A program made the position numbers and the translations under genes. This document shows positions 54,367 through 63,898 of a stretch of DNA of 64,000 nucleotides, piece by piece. The DNA comes from Hyphomicrobiales bacterium. Lineage in GTDB: Bacteria > Pseudomonadota > Alphaproteobacteria > Rhizobiales > Rhizobiaceae. A model generated the notes under the pieces. The model searched no databases, was not told the origin of the DNA, and was given only the letters and a program-made list of their open reading frames with translations. Positions within the stretch are counted from its first letter, which is position 1. Each line of letters opens with the position of its first letter. The stretch lies in the NCBI GenBank assembly GCA_900466875.1, contig UBNQ01000023.1, positions 402,117-466,116 on the forward strand. Direction: 5' to 3'.

Positions 54367-55602
54367 ATGATCGGCAGGGCGATCGGAATGCCGGCAAAGG
54401 CGAAAATTCTGCGAATCGCCCGGCGAATCGGTCTGTTGGCGGCTCTGGCCATCGCGACGGTATCGACCGCTGCTTTTGCGTCCCAGCAACCGATACTTGC
54501 ATTTGCCGCAAGAGTCGCCGGTGATGATGCCCGCACACGGGTCGTCATCGATTTCGAGCAGAAGCCAGACTTCGTCATCCACTATGTCGATGGCCCCGAG
54601 CGGATAATCGTCGATCTATCCGCATCCGCTTTCGGCTTCCCGGCTGGGGATCTGGCGCCGCGCGGCCTGTTCAAGGATATCCGCTACGGCACGATGGGCA
54701 GCGATAGCGCCCGCATGGTGTTCACGGTCAACCGGCCGGTGAAACTCGTCATGGCCGAGGTGCAGAAAAACGAGGAGAGGGGGTTTCGGCTCGTTCTCGA
54801 TGCCGAAATGACCACCAAGGAACAGTTCGCCACGATCCTCAAGTCGCAGGACTGGAACACATCTGCCGCCGTCCTGCCGCAGGATGTCGGGCCGGTCGTC
54901 GAGGACGGTGTCTTTACCGTTGCCGTCGATGCCGGCCATGGCGGTATCGACGCCGGGGCGAGTGGCGCGACCACGAAGACGCCGGAAAAGACGGTCACGC
55001 TGGATTTTGCCCGCCTGCTTGCCGAACGGTTGAACAAGGTGGATGGCGTGAAAGCCTTTCTGACCCGCGAGGAAGACACGTTCCTGTCTCTGTCCCAGCG
55101 CGTCACCATCGCTCGGCAAAAACACGCGGATCTCTTTATCTCTCTCCATGCCGATACGCTGGCGCAAAAGGACATTCGTGGAGCAACCATTTACACCTTG
55201 TCAGACAAGGCGTCGGACCGCATGGCGGAAAATCTCGCCGCCCGCGAAAACCTGTCGGATCAACTTGCCGGTTTCAGTATCGACAGCGGGCCGCCGGAAG
55301 TCGCCGACATTCTGCTCGATCTGACGCGCCGCGAAACCCAGGCATTTTCGGTGGCTCTTGCCGACAATGTGGTGAAATCTTTTGAAGGGCAGGTCGGGTT
55401 GATCAACAATCCGCACCGGCAGGCCAATTTCCAGGTACTGCGCGCCCCCGATATTCCTTCCGTCCTGCTGGAAATGGGATTTCTCTCCAATCCGGAAGAC
55501 GAGAAGCTTCTGCTCGATGAGGGCTGGAGGGCAAAGGTGGCGGCGCTGGTCGCGGATGCCGTCGACCGTTATCGCCGCCGCTCCGTCGCCAATGGCGGGT
55601 GA
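54367..55602 (+). CDS. amiC: N-acetylmuramoyl-L-alanine amidase with AMIN domain
   Basis: A 411-residue periplasmic zinc amidase that cleaves septal murein during cell separation. Signal peptide (RIGLLAALAIATVSTAAFA), AMIN domain (about 45-150), and Amidase_3 domain (about 185-400) with zinc ligands in VAVDAGHGGIDAGA, SLHADTLAQKD and the catalytic Glu in LLEMGFLSNPEDE. ATG 54367 with GGAG 5 bases before it is preferred over GTG 54319. The gene is followed by the PBP1A gene after 258 bases on the same strand. Confidence 0.94.
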   Translation: MIGRAIGMPAKAKILRIARRIGLLAALAIATVSTAAFASQQPILAFAARVAGDDARTRVVIDFEQKPDFVIHYVDGPERIIVDLSASAFGFPAGDLAPRGLFKDIRYGTMGSDSARMVFTVNRPVKLVMAEVQKNEERGFRLVLDAEMTTKEQFATILKSQDWNTSAAVLPQDVGPVVEDGVFTVAVDAGHGGIDAGASGATTKTPEKTVTLDFARLLAERLNKVDGVKAFLTREEDTFLSLSQRVTIARQKHADLFISLHADTLAQKDIRGATIYTLSDKASDRMAENLAARENLSDQLAGFSIDSGPPEVADILLDLTRRETQAFSVALADNVVKSFEGQVGLINNPHRQANFQVLRAPDIPSVLLEMGFLSNPEDEKLLLDEGWRAKVAALVADAVDRYRRRSVANGG

Positions 55603-55860
55603 GGAAGGGGATTTGGCGTGGCGTCAATGTCACAGCGGCGCTCCGATCCTCCCGAACCTTTCCGAAGATACGGAATTACTTGTGAAAAGCCCTACTTTCC
55701 TCACATTCAAAGAGCAGGTCGCCGTAATAGATTTCGTGCGGTCTGCGGTTTAGCGGAGTTGATCCGGTCTCCCTTGCGCTGATGCAAACCTCGTGCAAAA
55801 GGCCTGTTGGCGTGCGATGGTGCGTTCCGCGCCGATAGAAAGCTGAACGGTAGCTCGAAT

Positions 55861-58332
55861 ATGATCAGACTGATTGGATATTTCTTTGGATTGGCATGCG
55901 TGCTCTTTTTGGGCGTCGCAGCGGCCGTTGCCATTTATCTGAGTGGCATGACCAAGGATTTGCCCGACTACGAAGTGCTGGCCTCCTATGAGCCGCCGGT
56001 GGCAACGCGCATTCATGCCGGCAACGGCGCGCTGATGGCCGAATATGCGCGCGAGCGCCGTCTGTTCCTGCCGATCCAGGCCATTCCAGACCGCGTCAAG
56101 GCGGCGTTTCTTTCGGCTGAAGACAAGAATTTCTACAATCACCCGGGTGTCGACCCGTTCGGCCTTGGTCGTGCGGTGTTGAACAATCTGCAGAATATCG
56201 GCTCCGGCCGCCGCCCGGAAGGCGCCTCCACGATCACCCAGCAGGTGGCCAAGAACTTTCTCCTTTCGGCCGACCAGACGATCGACCGCAAGGTGAAGGA
56301 AGCGATTCTTTCCTTCCGCATCGAGCAGGCCTATTCCAAGGACAAGATCCTTGAGCTTTATCTCAACGAGATCTTCTTCGGCCTGAACTCCTACGGCATT
56401 GCCGGCGCGGCACTCACCTATTTCGACAAGTCGGTGACCGAACTGACGACGGCCGAGGCCGCCTATCTCGCCGCCCTGCCGAAGGGACCGAACAATTACC
56501 ATCCGTTCCGTCACGAAAAGGCAGCCATCGAGCGCCGCGACTGGGTGATCGATCGTATGGCTGAAAACGGCTACATCACCCAGGTCGATGCCGATGAGGC
56601 GAAGACCCAGCCGCTCGGCGTCAAGCCGCGTCGCGGATCCGGCACGGTCATGGCATCCGAATATTTCTCCGAGGCGGTCCGCCGCCAGCTGATCGAGCGT
56701 TACGGCGACAAGGCGCTCTACGAGGGCGGGCTTTCCGTGCGCACCTCGCTCGATCCCGAACTTCAGGTGATCGCGCGCCGCGTTCTGCAGGATGGCCTGC
56801 TGGATTACGACGAGCGCCGCGGTTTCCACGGTGTGCTGGCATCGATCGAGACGTCGCCGGACTGGGCGCTGGCGCTCGGCAAGGCTCTTGCCGACAACAA
56901 GGTGCCGGAACTGCGGGACGTTCCCGAGTGGACGATTGCGGTCGTTCTTGGCGTCTCCGCCAAGGAAGTCGAAATCGGCCTGCAGTCGCAGAACGGCAAC
57001 AAGACCGATCCTGAACGCAAAACCGGGACGATTGCCGCCGACGACATGAAATGGGCCTACCGGGATGCGACCGGCGAGCGCAAGCAAGCCAAGAGCCCGG
57101 ACGGCGTGCTGAAGGCCGGCGACGTGATCTATGTCGAGGCGTTGAGGCAAGACGGGAATGGCTATCGCCTGAGACAGACGCCGAAGGTGCAGGGTGGTTT
57201 CGTTGCGATGGACCCGAATACCGGCCGCGTTCTGGCCATGGCAGGCGGTTTTTCCTATTCGCAGTCGGAATTCAACCGCGCGACCCAGGCGATGCGCCAG
57301 CCGGGCTCCTCGTTCAAGCCTTTCGTTTATGCCGCGGCACTCGACAACGGCTATACGCCGGCCTCCGTCGTGCTCGACGCGCCGATCGAAGTCGTTTCCG
57401 GCAACCAGGTCTGGCGTCCGTCCAATTACGGTGAAGAAGACGGTACCGGTCCGGCGACGCTGCGCACCGGTATCGAGAAATCGCGTAACCAGATGACCGT
57501 GCGCCTGGCGCAGGACATGGGCATGGATCTGGTGGCCGAATATGCCGAGCGTTTCGGCATTTATGACAAGATGGCGCCTTATCTGCCGATGGCGCTCGGC
57601 TCCGGTGAGACGACCGTCATGCGCATGGTCTCCGCCTATGCCGTGATCGCCAATGGCGGCAAGCAGATCAAGCCGACCGTCATCGACCGCATTCAGGACC
57701 GCTACGGCAAGACGATCTTCCGTCACGAGGAGCGTGGTTGCGAGGGCTGCAATGCCAGCGAATGGGCAAACCAGGAAGAACCTGTGCTTGTCGACAATCG
57801 TGAGCAGGTTCTCGACCCGATGACGGCCTACCAGATTACCTCGATGATGGAAGGCGTTGTCCGCCGCGGTACGGCTGCCGGCAAAATCCCGGTCAACGAC
57901 CGTCCGGTCGCCGGCAAAACCGGTACGACCAACGACGAAAAGGATGCCTGGTTCGTCGGCTTCACACCCAACCTCGTTGCCGGTCTCTATATCGGTTTCG
58001 ATACGCCGGCTCCGCTTGGTCGCGGCGGTACGGGCAGCGGTCTGGCTGCACCGCTGTTCGGCAAGTTCCTAGAGGCTGCGGCCAAGCTTACGCCGGCTGA
58101 AAAGTTCCACGTTCCGGACGGCATGAAGTTCATCGCGGTCAACCGCAAGACCGGCATGATGGCCTTTGACGGTGAGCCCGATACGATCACCGAGGCCTTC
58201 AAGCCCGGCACCGGCCCGGCCGACGTCTTCCAGGTCATCGGCGAAGGCGAATACATGACCCAGGAGCAGATTCTGGATTCCTCGCCCCAGGCCCAGAAGG
58301 CCATCACTTCGGGTTCGTCCGGTCTTTATTGA
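55861..58332 (+). CDS. mrcA: Penicillin-binding protein 1A
   Basis: An 823-residue bifunctional murein synthase anchored by one N-terminal helix (about 5-28). The glycosyltransferase domain carries SAEDKNFYNHPG (catalytic Glu) and GASTITQQVAKNF. The transpeptidase domain has the nucleophile in PGSSFKPFVYA (Ser near 483), KSRNQMT as second motif and GKTGTTNDEKDAW as third. An OB-like insertion lies between them. ATG 55861 starts the membrane helix; the open frame back to 55807 has no conserved residues and the RBS is weak. In Rhizobiales PBP1A drives polar growth. Confidence 0.95.
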   Translation: MIRLIGYFFGLACVLFLGVAAAVAIYLSGMTKDLPDYEVLASYEPPVATRIHAGNGALMAEYARERRLFLPIQAIPDRVKAAFLSAEDKNFYNHPGVDPFGLGRAVLNNLQNIGSGRRPEGASTITQQVAKNFLLSADQTIDRKVKEAILSFRIEQAYSKDKILELYLNEIFFGLNSYGIAGAALTYFDKSVTELTTAEAAYLAALPKGPNNYHPFRHEKAAIERRDWVIDRMAENGYITQVDADEAKTQPLGVKPRRGSGTVMASEYFSEAVRRQLIERYGDKALYEGGLSVRTSLDPELQVIARRVLQDGLLDYDERRGFHGVLASIETSPDWALALGKALADNKVPELRDVPEWTIAVVLGVSAKEVEIGLQSQNGNKTDPERKTGTIAADDMKWAYRDATGERKQAKSPDGVLKAGDVIYVEALRQDGNGYRLRQTPKVQGGFVAMDPNTGRVLAMAGGFSYSQSEFNRATQAMRQPGSSFKPFVYAAALDNGYTPASVVLDAPIEVVSGNQVWRPSNYGEEDGTGPATLRTGIEKSRNQMTVRLAQDMGMDLVAEYAERFGIYDKMAPYLPMALGSGETTVMRMVSAYAVIANGGKQIKPTVIDRIQDRYGKTIFRHEERGCEGCNASEWANQEEPVLVDNREQVLDPMTAYQITSMMEGVVRRGTAAGKIPVNDRPVAGKTGTTNDEKDAWFVGFTPNLVAGLYIGFDTPAPLGRGGTGSGLAAPLFGKFLEAAAKLTPAEKFHVPDGMKFIAVNRKTGMMAFDGEPDTITEAFKPGTGPADVFQVIGEGEYMTQEQILDSSPQAQKAITSGSSGLY

Positions 58333-58354
58333 CCGCGCCTGAACCTCTTGGCGA

Positions 58355-58383
58355 CCGGGGGCGGCCTTTACATCCGCCCCCGG
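58355..58383. terminator. 10-bp hairpin downstream of mrcA
   Basis: CCGGGGGCGG (58355-58364) pairs with CCGCCCCCGG (58374-58383), loop CCTTTACAT. No T-tract; probable mRNA 3' end of mrcA or attenuator before prfB. Confidence 0.5.
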
Positions 58384-58442
58384 CGCAATTATGTCCCACC
58401 GCATCTTAATCCCTCAGGATCACAGAGAGAGAAGAACACGCC

Positions 58443-59574
58443 ATGCGCGCGGAAATGCTGAATGTTGTCGACGAAATCAAGCAGGCCATAAGCCTGCTGA
58501 GGAGGCATCTTTGACTGGGATCAGGCTGTAAGAAGACTGGACTGGTTGAACAACAAGGCAGAGGATCCCAACCTCTGGAACGACGCGCAGGAAGCCCAGA
58601 AGCTGATGCGCGAGCGCCAGCAGCTGGACGACAGTATCGGTGGCGTCAAGGCGATGGAGCAGCAGCTCAACGACAACATCGAGCTTATCGAGCTTGGTGA
58701 GGAAGAGGGCGACGATGCGATCGTCAAGGATGCCGAAGAGGCGCTGAAGGCGCTGAAGACCGAGGCGGCTCGCCGTCAGGTGGAAGCCATGCTCTCCGGC
58801 GAGGCCGACTCCAACGATACCTATGTCGAAGTGCATTCCGGCGCCGGCGGCACCGAAAGCCAGGACTGGGCCAACATGCTGCTGCGCATGTATACCCGCT
58901 GGGCCGAACGCCAGGGTTACAAGGTCGAGCTGCTCGAAGTGCATGACGGTGAAGAAGCCGGCATCAAGTCGGCGACGATCCTCGTCAAGGGACACAATGC
59001 CTTCGGCTGGATGAAGACCGAATCGGGCGTGCATCGCCTCGTCCGCATCTCGCCTTACGATTCGAATGCGCGTCGGCACACGTCCTTCTCGTCGATCTGG
59101 GTTTATCCGGTCGTGGACGACTCGATCAACATCGAGATCAACGAAAGCGACTGCCGCATCGATACCTATCGTTCGTCGGGTGCCGGCGGCCAGCACGTCA
59201 ACACGACCGATTCGGCCGTGCGCATCACCCATATCCCAACCAACATCGTGGTAGCCTGCCAGCAGGAACGCTCGCAGCACAAGAATCGCGCCAAGGCCTG
59301 GGAAATGCTCCGTGCCCGCATGTACGAAGCCGAGTTGATGAAGCGCGAAGCGGCAGCCAATGCCGAAGCCGCCTCCAAGAGCGATATCGGCTGGGGTCAC
59401 CAGATCCGGTCCTACGTTCTGCAGCCCTACCAGCTGGTCAAGGATCTGCGCACCGGCGTTGCCAGCACGGCACCCGACGACGTGCTGGATGGCGACCTGA
59501 ACGAGTTCATGCAGGCCGCATTGGCCCACCGCATCAGCGGCAAGCCTGATGTGGATGTCGCCGACGTCGATTGA
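58443..59574 (+). CDS. prfB: Peptide chain release factor 2 (programmed +1 frameshift)
   Basis: RF2 is read as codons 58443-58511, then a +1 shift, then 58513-59574, giving 376 residues. The first frame ends ..SLLRRHL with TGA at 58512-58514; the second continues [19 protein letters not shown]. The mature protein recognises UGA and UAA. The GGQ loop is [13 protein letters not shown], and the codon-recognition tripeptide region is [19 protein letters not shown] rather than the E. coli SPF. Sixteen-base signals (see 58500-58515) are conserved. Annotation pipelines often miss the first 23 codons. It precedes a strong terminator at 59594-59624. Confidence 0.96.
58500..58515 (+). promoter_or_regulatory. 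RF2 +1 frameshift site
   Basis: AGGAGG (58500-58505) acts as an internal Shine-Dalgarno upstream of the slippery CTT TGA C (58509-58515). When RF2 is scarce the ribosome slips from CTT to TTT and avoids the UGA stop, so RF2 level sets its own synthesis. Same elements as in E. coli prfB. Confidence 0.95.
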
Positions 59575-59593
59575 TTGGCGCTTAACGTGAATC

Positions 59594-59624
59594 AAAAAAA
59601 GCCGGGCGGATGTCCGGCTTTTTT
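59594..59624. terminator. Bidirectional terminator between prfB and nadK
   Basis: AAAAAAAGCCGG (59594-59605) with CCGGCTTTTTT (59614-59624), loop GCGGATGT. Serves both converging genes. Confidence 0.92.
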
Positions 59625-59655
59625 GTTTGTGCCGTCGCGAGCGCGAAGCGCCGAA

Positions 59656-60429
59656 TCAATTGTTGAACTGTTCCGCCAGAATGCGGTCGGACCAGGAATG
59701 GTCCGCATCGGAGAGGATGCGAGCTGTCAGCTCTGTCGACTGGGCGATGCGCACCTGCAGAACCGACTTCACCTCCGCATTGTCAGCAACCGCGTTGACC
59801 GGCCGTTTTTCCGGTTCGAGAATGCGGATATCGACGCAGACATGGTTTGGCAGAAGCGCGCCGCGCCAGCGCCGCGGGCGATAGGGAGATACCGGCGTCA
59901 TGGCCAGAAGCGGCGCTTCGAGCGGGAGGATCGGCCCGTGGGCGGAAAGATTGTAGGCCGTCGATCCGGCCGGGGTCGCGACCATCACCCCGTCGCAGAT
60001 CAATTCGTCCAGCCGTACCCGTCCATCGACCTCCACCCTCAGCTTGGCAGCCTGATAGGATTGCCGGAACAGATAGACTTCGTTGATCGCCAGCGCCACG
60101 GATGTCTCGCCGGTCGTATCCGTCGTCGTCATCTTCAGCGGATGAAATTCGTTCTCGACCGCGACGGCAATCCGCGCCGGCAGATCGTCCGTGCGATAAT
60201 CGTTCATCAGGAAGCCGACCGAACCACGGTTCATGCCGTAGACGCGTGGACCGGACGTGATCGTTTCGCGCAAGGTCTGCAGCATGAACCCATCGCCGCC
60301 AAGTGCGATGATGACGTCGGCCTCGTCGATCGGCAGGTTGCCATACATCCGGACAAGCTCTTCGAGCGCCATCTGCGCCTCGGGCGCCGGAGACGCGATG
60401 AACGATAACTTCTCGCAGGGAACGGGCAT
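59656..60429 (-). CDS. nadK: NAD kinase
   Basis: A 257-residue enzyme phosphorylating NAD to NADP. GGDG at 44-47 (IALGGDGFMLQTL) is the phosphate-binding motif, GMNRGSVGFLMN the second, and CDGVMVATPAGSTAYNLSA the conserved inner region. ATG 60429 matches the short rhizobial form (about 257). Faces prfB across a bidirectional terminator. Confidence 0.95.
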   Translation of the reverse strand: MPVPCEKLSFIASPAPEAQMALEELVRMYGNLPIDEADVIIALGGDGFMLQTLRETITSGPRVYGMNRGSVGFLMNDYRTDDLPARIAVAVENEFHPLKMTTTDTTGETSVALAINEVYLFRQSYQAAKLRVEVDGRVRLDELICDGVMVATPAGSTAYNLSAHGPILPLEAPLLAMTPVSPYRPRRWRGALLPNHVCVDIRILEPEKRPVNAVADNAEVKSVLQVRIAQSTELTARILSDADHSWSDRILAEQFNN

Positions 60430-60682
60430 GAACAGGCAGGCCTTTTACGGTGTCGCCGTGAATGTGCCCGTCGGGCGCCCTCGATGGCGTTGGATGAAAT
60501 GGTCGATGACCTGGCGGGCGATGAGCCACCGGCGCAGCAGTGGTACAGGAAAAGACGGCGAATGGACAAGCGTCCTTGCTCCCGCCCGGTTCGCCTTCGA
60601 CCGAAGATACTGGACAAATCCATCCGCCTGCGACGTTTTCGCTTTACAGCGAAATAAAATATGGTAACTCCCAGCCATGGAT

Positions 60683-60758
<76 letters not shown>

Positions 60759-60802
60759 TTCATTTCTCATTTTTTCGCGGATCGCGCAGTCATACATATC
60801 GA

Positions 60803-61633
60803 CTAGGTGGCTATTAGGCCGCCCGCACACCGTGCCAAGAAATCAGGATTGGCAAAATCTGCGCGATCCGGACGTCCCGTCTTCCCATAGCGCAATGGCT
60901 CTCCTGCGAGATCGACTGTTATTCCGCCGGCTGCGCGAAGCACGGCGTCGCCTGCTGCCGTATCCCATTCCATGGTTCGCCCGAAGCGGGGATAGATATC
61001 CGCGACGCCTTCGGCAATCAGGCAGAATTTCAGCGATGATCCGACAGTCCTGATCTCTCGCGCACCGCAGTCGTTGAGAAAAGCCTCGGTTGCTGAACAG
61101 CGATGCGAGCGGCTCGCGACGGCTATGTCCGGGGCGGCGGCCATACGGGTGCGTATCGGCGCGCGGCGGGAAACCCGGAAGCTGTCGTCGACCCAAAGCT
61201 TTTCCGCTCCCTCCGGGCCGCCGGCATAGGCGATGCCGAGCGCCGGCGCATAAACGAAACCGGAAATGGGCACGCCATTCTCGATCAGGGCGATATTGAC
61301 CGTGAAATCGTCATGGCCGTTGATGAATTCCTTCGTCCCGTCCAGGGGGTCGACAAGGATGAAAATCCCGTCGGCAATATCGGGAATGTGTCCGGCAGCG
61401 GCACGCTCTTCCGCAACGATCGGAATGTCGGGGCAGGCTCTTTCGAGTTCCGACAGAATGATGGCCTCTGCCTGCTCGTCCGCCTCTGTGACGGGTGATG
61501 CGTCGGCCTTGTAGCGGGCATGCGGACCGGCACGGTGGATGGCCAGGATCGGGTGCCCGGCTGCGAGCGCGGCCCTTTCGAAGACGGCGGCGATCGGCTT
61601 CACTGAGGAGAATGTCTGCTTGAGGATCGTCAT
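60803..61633 (-). CDS. cysQ: 3'(2'),5'-bisphosphate nucleotidase CysQ-like
   Basis: A 276-residue inositol-monophosphatase-superfamily enzyme. Metal site: EADEQAEAIILSELE, VAEERAAAG, VDPLDGTKEFINGHDDFTV, and RTMEWDTAAGDAVLRAAGG. The DPLDGTKEFI form and length favour CysQ (converts PAP to AMP during sulphate assimilation) over SuhB-type enzymes; an inositol phosphatase function cannot be ruled out. ATG 61633. Confidence 0.87.
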   Translation of the reverse strand: MTILKQTFSSVKPIAAVFERAALAAGHPILAIHRAGPHARYKADASPVTEADEQAEAIILSELERACPDIPIVAEERAAAGHIPDIADGIFILVDPLDGTKEFINGHDDFTVNIALIENGVPISGFVYAPALGIAYAGGPEGAEKLWVDDSFRVSRRAPIRTRMAAAPDIAVASRSHRCSATEAFLNDCGAREIRTVGSSLKFCLIAEGVADIYPRFGRTMEWDTAAGDAVLRAAGGITVDLAGEPLRYGKTGRPDRADFANPDFLARCAGGLIAT

Positions 61634-61758
61634 GATCCCTTCTCATGCCACGATTTGGCAGGCGAGGGGAGTCTCAAGGCAAGCTGTTCGGGTGATGCGA
61701 CGAGCCCCAAGCCGTGTGGACGTCGCAAGGCGGCGGCGAGCGGAACACCATCGTCGCG

Positions 61759-62340
61759 CTAATGCGCCTGCCGGTTTGTGCGCCTTAACAGTCCAAAACC
61801 CAGCGCTACGGCAAGCGCTCGACTGGCTTCCAAACCAATCAGGCCAAGCAATTGAAACAGGCGTGCCAGAAGGTCCCTCAGGCGGGGAGGATGATTCTCT
61901 CGCGCCTGAACCTGCGACATGTCCTCGGTGACTGTTTGTGGGTTCGGCGGATACACCGCCTCCATGGCCTCGTCGGCATGACGGTCGACGGTTGCGATGG
62001 CGCGCTTGCGGATCAGTTCCGCCAGGCCGAGCGCGGGCCGGTGGAGTTCTTCCGGCAGGGGCGTGAGATCCCATCGCCCGCTGAGGAATGTTTCGGGCTC
62101 GATCCGGTAACCGGCCTCGATTGCCGCCTCGATGAAATTGACGCGCGCCAGACTGGCATCCGCTTGTCCGACAAGAGCATCGCGGCAGCTGAGCACCGCC
62201 GCAATATGGGATTCCGTCCGTTTGGTCGGCCACGCACCGATGAGCATAAGCGCTGCATCCAGAGTGCCGTTGACGATCACCGTTCCCGGTCGACCATACA
62301 TTTCGATAACGACGGGGCTTTTCCAGACTCCTGTTTCCAT
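61759..62340 (-). CDS. Extended DUF982-domain protein
   Basis: A 193-residue protein. The first 80 residues match the rhizobial DUF982 pattern: WKSPVVIEMYGRPGTVIVNG, AALMLIGAWPTKRTESHIAA, SCRDALVGQ, LARVNFIEAAIEAGY. DUF982 proteins are normally about 80-100 residues; here a second half of about 110 residues adds a polar linker and a hydrophobic segment (LLARLFQLLGLIGLEASRALAVAL) that may be a membrane helix. ATG 62340 has GGGAG 6-7 bases before it. The frame upstream to 62379 shows no conservation. Function unknown. Confidence 0.7.
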   Translation of the reverse strand: METGVWKSPVVIEMYGRPGTVIVNGTLDAALMLIGAWPTKRTESHIAAVLSCRDALVGQADASLARVNFIEAAIEAGYRIEPETFLSGRWDLTPLPEELHRPALGLAELIRKRAIATVDRHADEAMEAVYPPNPQTVTEDMSQVQARENHPPRLRDLLARLFQLLGLIGLEASRALAVALGFGLLRRTNRQAH

Positions 62341-62432
62341 GCCTATCTCCCAGCTCAATATTAGGAGATGATCATGCAAGGCTTGCGCGAGGATGGATTT
62401 ATCAGTGATGCCTAATGTTTGCGTGCCCGTCT

Positions 62433-63308
62433 CTAGTTCTTCGCGAGGTGCTGACGGGTCGCATAAAGCGCGATCGCCGCCGCATTGGACACGTTGAGCG
62501 ACTTGATGGCGCCGGGCATGTCCAGTCGCGCAAGCGCCGAAACCGTTTCCCGCGTTTTCTGGCGGATACCCTTGCCCTCGGATCCGAGCACCAGCGCGAT
62601 CTTGTCGCCGGAGAGCGTTCCTTCCAGCGGTTCGGGTCCTTCCGAATCAAGGCCGATCGTCCGGAAGCCGAGCTTGTGCAATTCCTGCAGTGCGTCGGCC
62701 AGATTGGTGATCTGGATATAGGGAATGAGTTCCAGCGCGCCGGACGCGGACTTGGCGAGCACGCCGGATTCCGTCGGGCTGTGTCTCTGGGTGGTGATGA
62801 CGGCGCCGGCGCCGAATGCCACGGCAGAGCGCATGATCGCGCCGACATTGTGCGGATCCGTAACCTGGTCGAGCACCAGAAGGAGAGGGCTCTCCTTCAG
62901 CGCATCCAGTCGCCGAACCGGCAGCGGTCGCGTTTCCAGCATCACGCCCTGGTGGATGGCTTCCGGGCCGAGCACCTTGTCGATATCCTGCGGCGATACG
63001 AGCTCTATCGGAAAGGGCTGGGCGGAGAATTCGCCGATATCCAGGCGCAGAAACGCGTTCTGTGTGACCGATAGCTTGATCAGCTTGCGCTCGGCATTGT
63101 CGAGCGCGGCGCGCACGGTATGCAGGCCATACAGGAAGACCTGGTCCTGCTGCAGCTGCGGCGGCGTCCAGTCCTTGTTGGATTTCTGCGGCTTCTGTTG
63201 CGGCGTCGGAATCTCACCGCGCTCGCGCTTTGCGTCACGGACGTTGCGCCTCAGCGTCGCATAATGGGTGTCGCGGGCGGATTTGTCTTTTGGATCTTTT
63301 GTGCTCAT
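62433..63308 (-). CDS. rlmB: 23S rRNA (guanosine-2'-O)-methyltransferase RlmB
   Basis: A 291-residue SPOUT (TrmH) methyltransferase for G2251 of 23S rRNA. N-terminal substrate-binding domain (FLYGLHTVRAALDN), then motif 1 NVGAIMRSAVAFGAGAVI, motif 2 LVLGSEGKGIRQ, and motif 3 LNVSNAAAIALY. A basic N-terminal extension of about 55 residues (RNVRDAKRERGEI..QQKPQKS) is typical of alphaproteobacteria. Divergent from the tRNA-Tyr gene 197 bases away. Confidence 0.94.
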   Translation of the reverse strand: MSTKDPKDKSARDTHYATLRRNVRDAKRERGEIPTPQQKPQKSNKDWTPPQLQQDQVFLYGLHTVRAALDNAERKLIKLSVTQNAFLRLDIGEFSAQPFPIELVSPQDIDKVLGPEAIHQGVMLETRPLPVRRLDALKESPLLLVLDQVTDPHNVGAIMRSAVAFGAGAVITTQRHSPTESGVLAKSASGALELIPYIQITNLADALQELHKLGFRTIGLDSEGPEPLEGTLSGDKIALVLGSEGKGIRQKTRETVSALARLDMPGAIKSLNVSNAAAIALYATRQHLAKN

Positions 63309-63505
63309 GCTGCCTTATATAGTCCCGCCTCCCGACCGCAAAGCCCTTCCACGGGAGGTGCGGTGGAGAACGTAATTTTTTCGTCATTTTTTCAAAGAGG
63401 TCGTGTTGACAGACGCAAACGAGGCGGTCATATAGCCGCCACAGACGACGGGGCGGCACGCTACCGGGTCTGACGAACTTGGTCTCACGATCCAGACGGA
63501 ATACT

Positions 63506-63590
63506 GGAGGGATGCCCGAGTGGTTAAAGGGGACGGACTGTAAATCCGTTGGCTCAGCCTACGTTGGTTCAAATCCAACTCCCTCCACCA
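63506..63590 (+). tRNA. tRNA-Tyr (anticodon GTA)
   Basis: An 85-base type II tRNA with a long variable arm: acceptor GGAGGGA with TCCCTCC, anticodon GTA (63540-63542) in ACTGTAAATC, variable arm GGCTCAGCC region, T arm GGTTCAAATCC, encoded CCA. Confidence 0.97.
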
Positions 63591-63620
63591 TTCTGTCGCC
63601 GGATCGGAACCAAACATACC

Positions 63621-63694
63621 GCGGGTATAGCTCAATGGTAGAGCAGCAGCCTTCCAAGCTGAATACGCGGGTTCGATTCCCGCTACCCGCTCCA
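63621..63694 (+). tRNA. tRNA-Gly (anticodon TCC)
   Basis: A 74-base tRNA: acceptor GCGGGTA with TACCCGC, D arm AGCTCAATGGTAGAGC, anticodon TCC (63653-63655), T arm GGGTTCGATTCCC, CCA encoded. It lies 30 bases after tRNA-Tyr, probably on one transcript that continues toward tuf. Confidence 0.97.
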
Positions 63695-63898
63695 TTTTCC
63701 CGCTTGAAGACATTTTTGAATGAGTAGCCGTAAATCGGGCATTTGCTTTGATTTCTCGGCATTTCGGCAGCGATTCTGCGCCCGCGCCCTTGTACTCCGG
63801 CGCGCCGTAATTATGTCTTGCGCATTCTAGTGGAAAGCCTTAAACGGCTGCACCAAACCCGGTTCCGGGTCCACCTCTATGTTCACAGGAAGCATTCA

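Noticed and set aside
55750..57726. Long minus-strand open frame of 658 codons opposite mrcA
   Set aside because: It is an antisense shadow of the PBP1A gene caused by GC-rich codon use; no RBS, no family motifs, and a composition rich in His, Arg and Gly.
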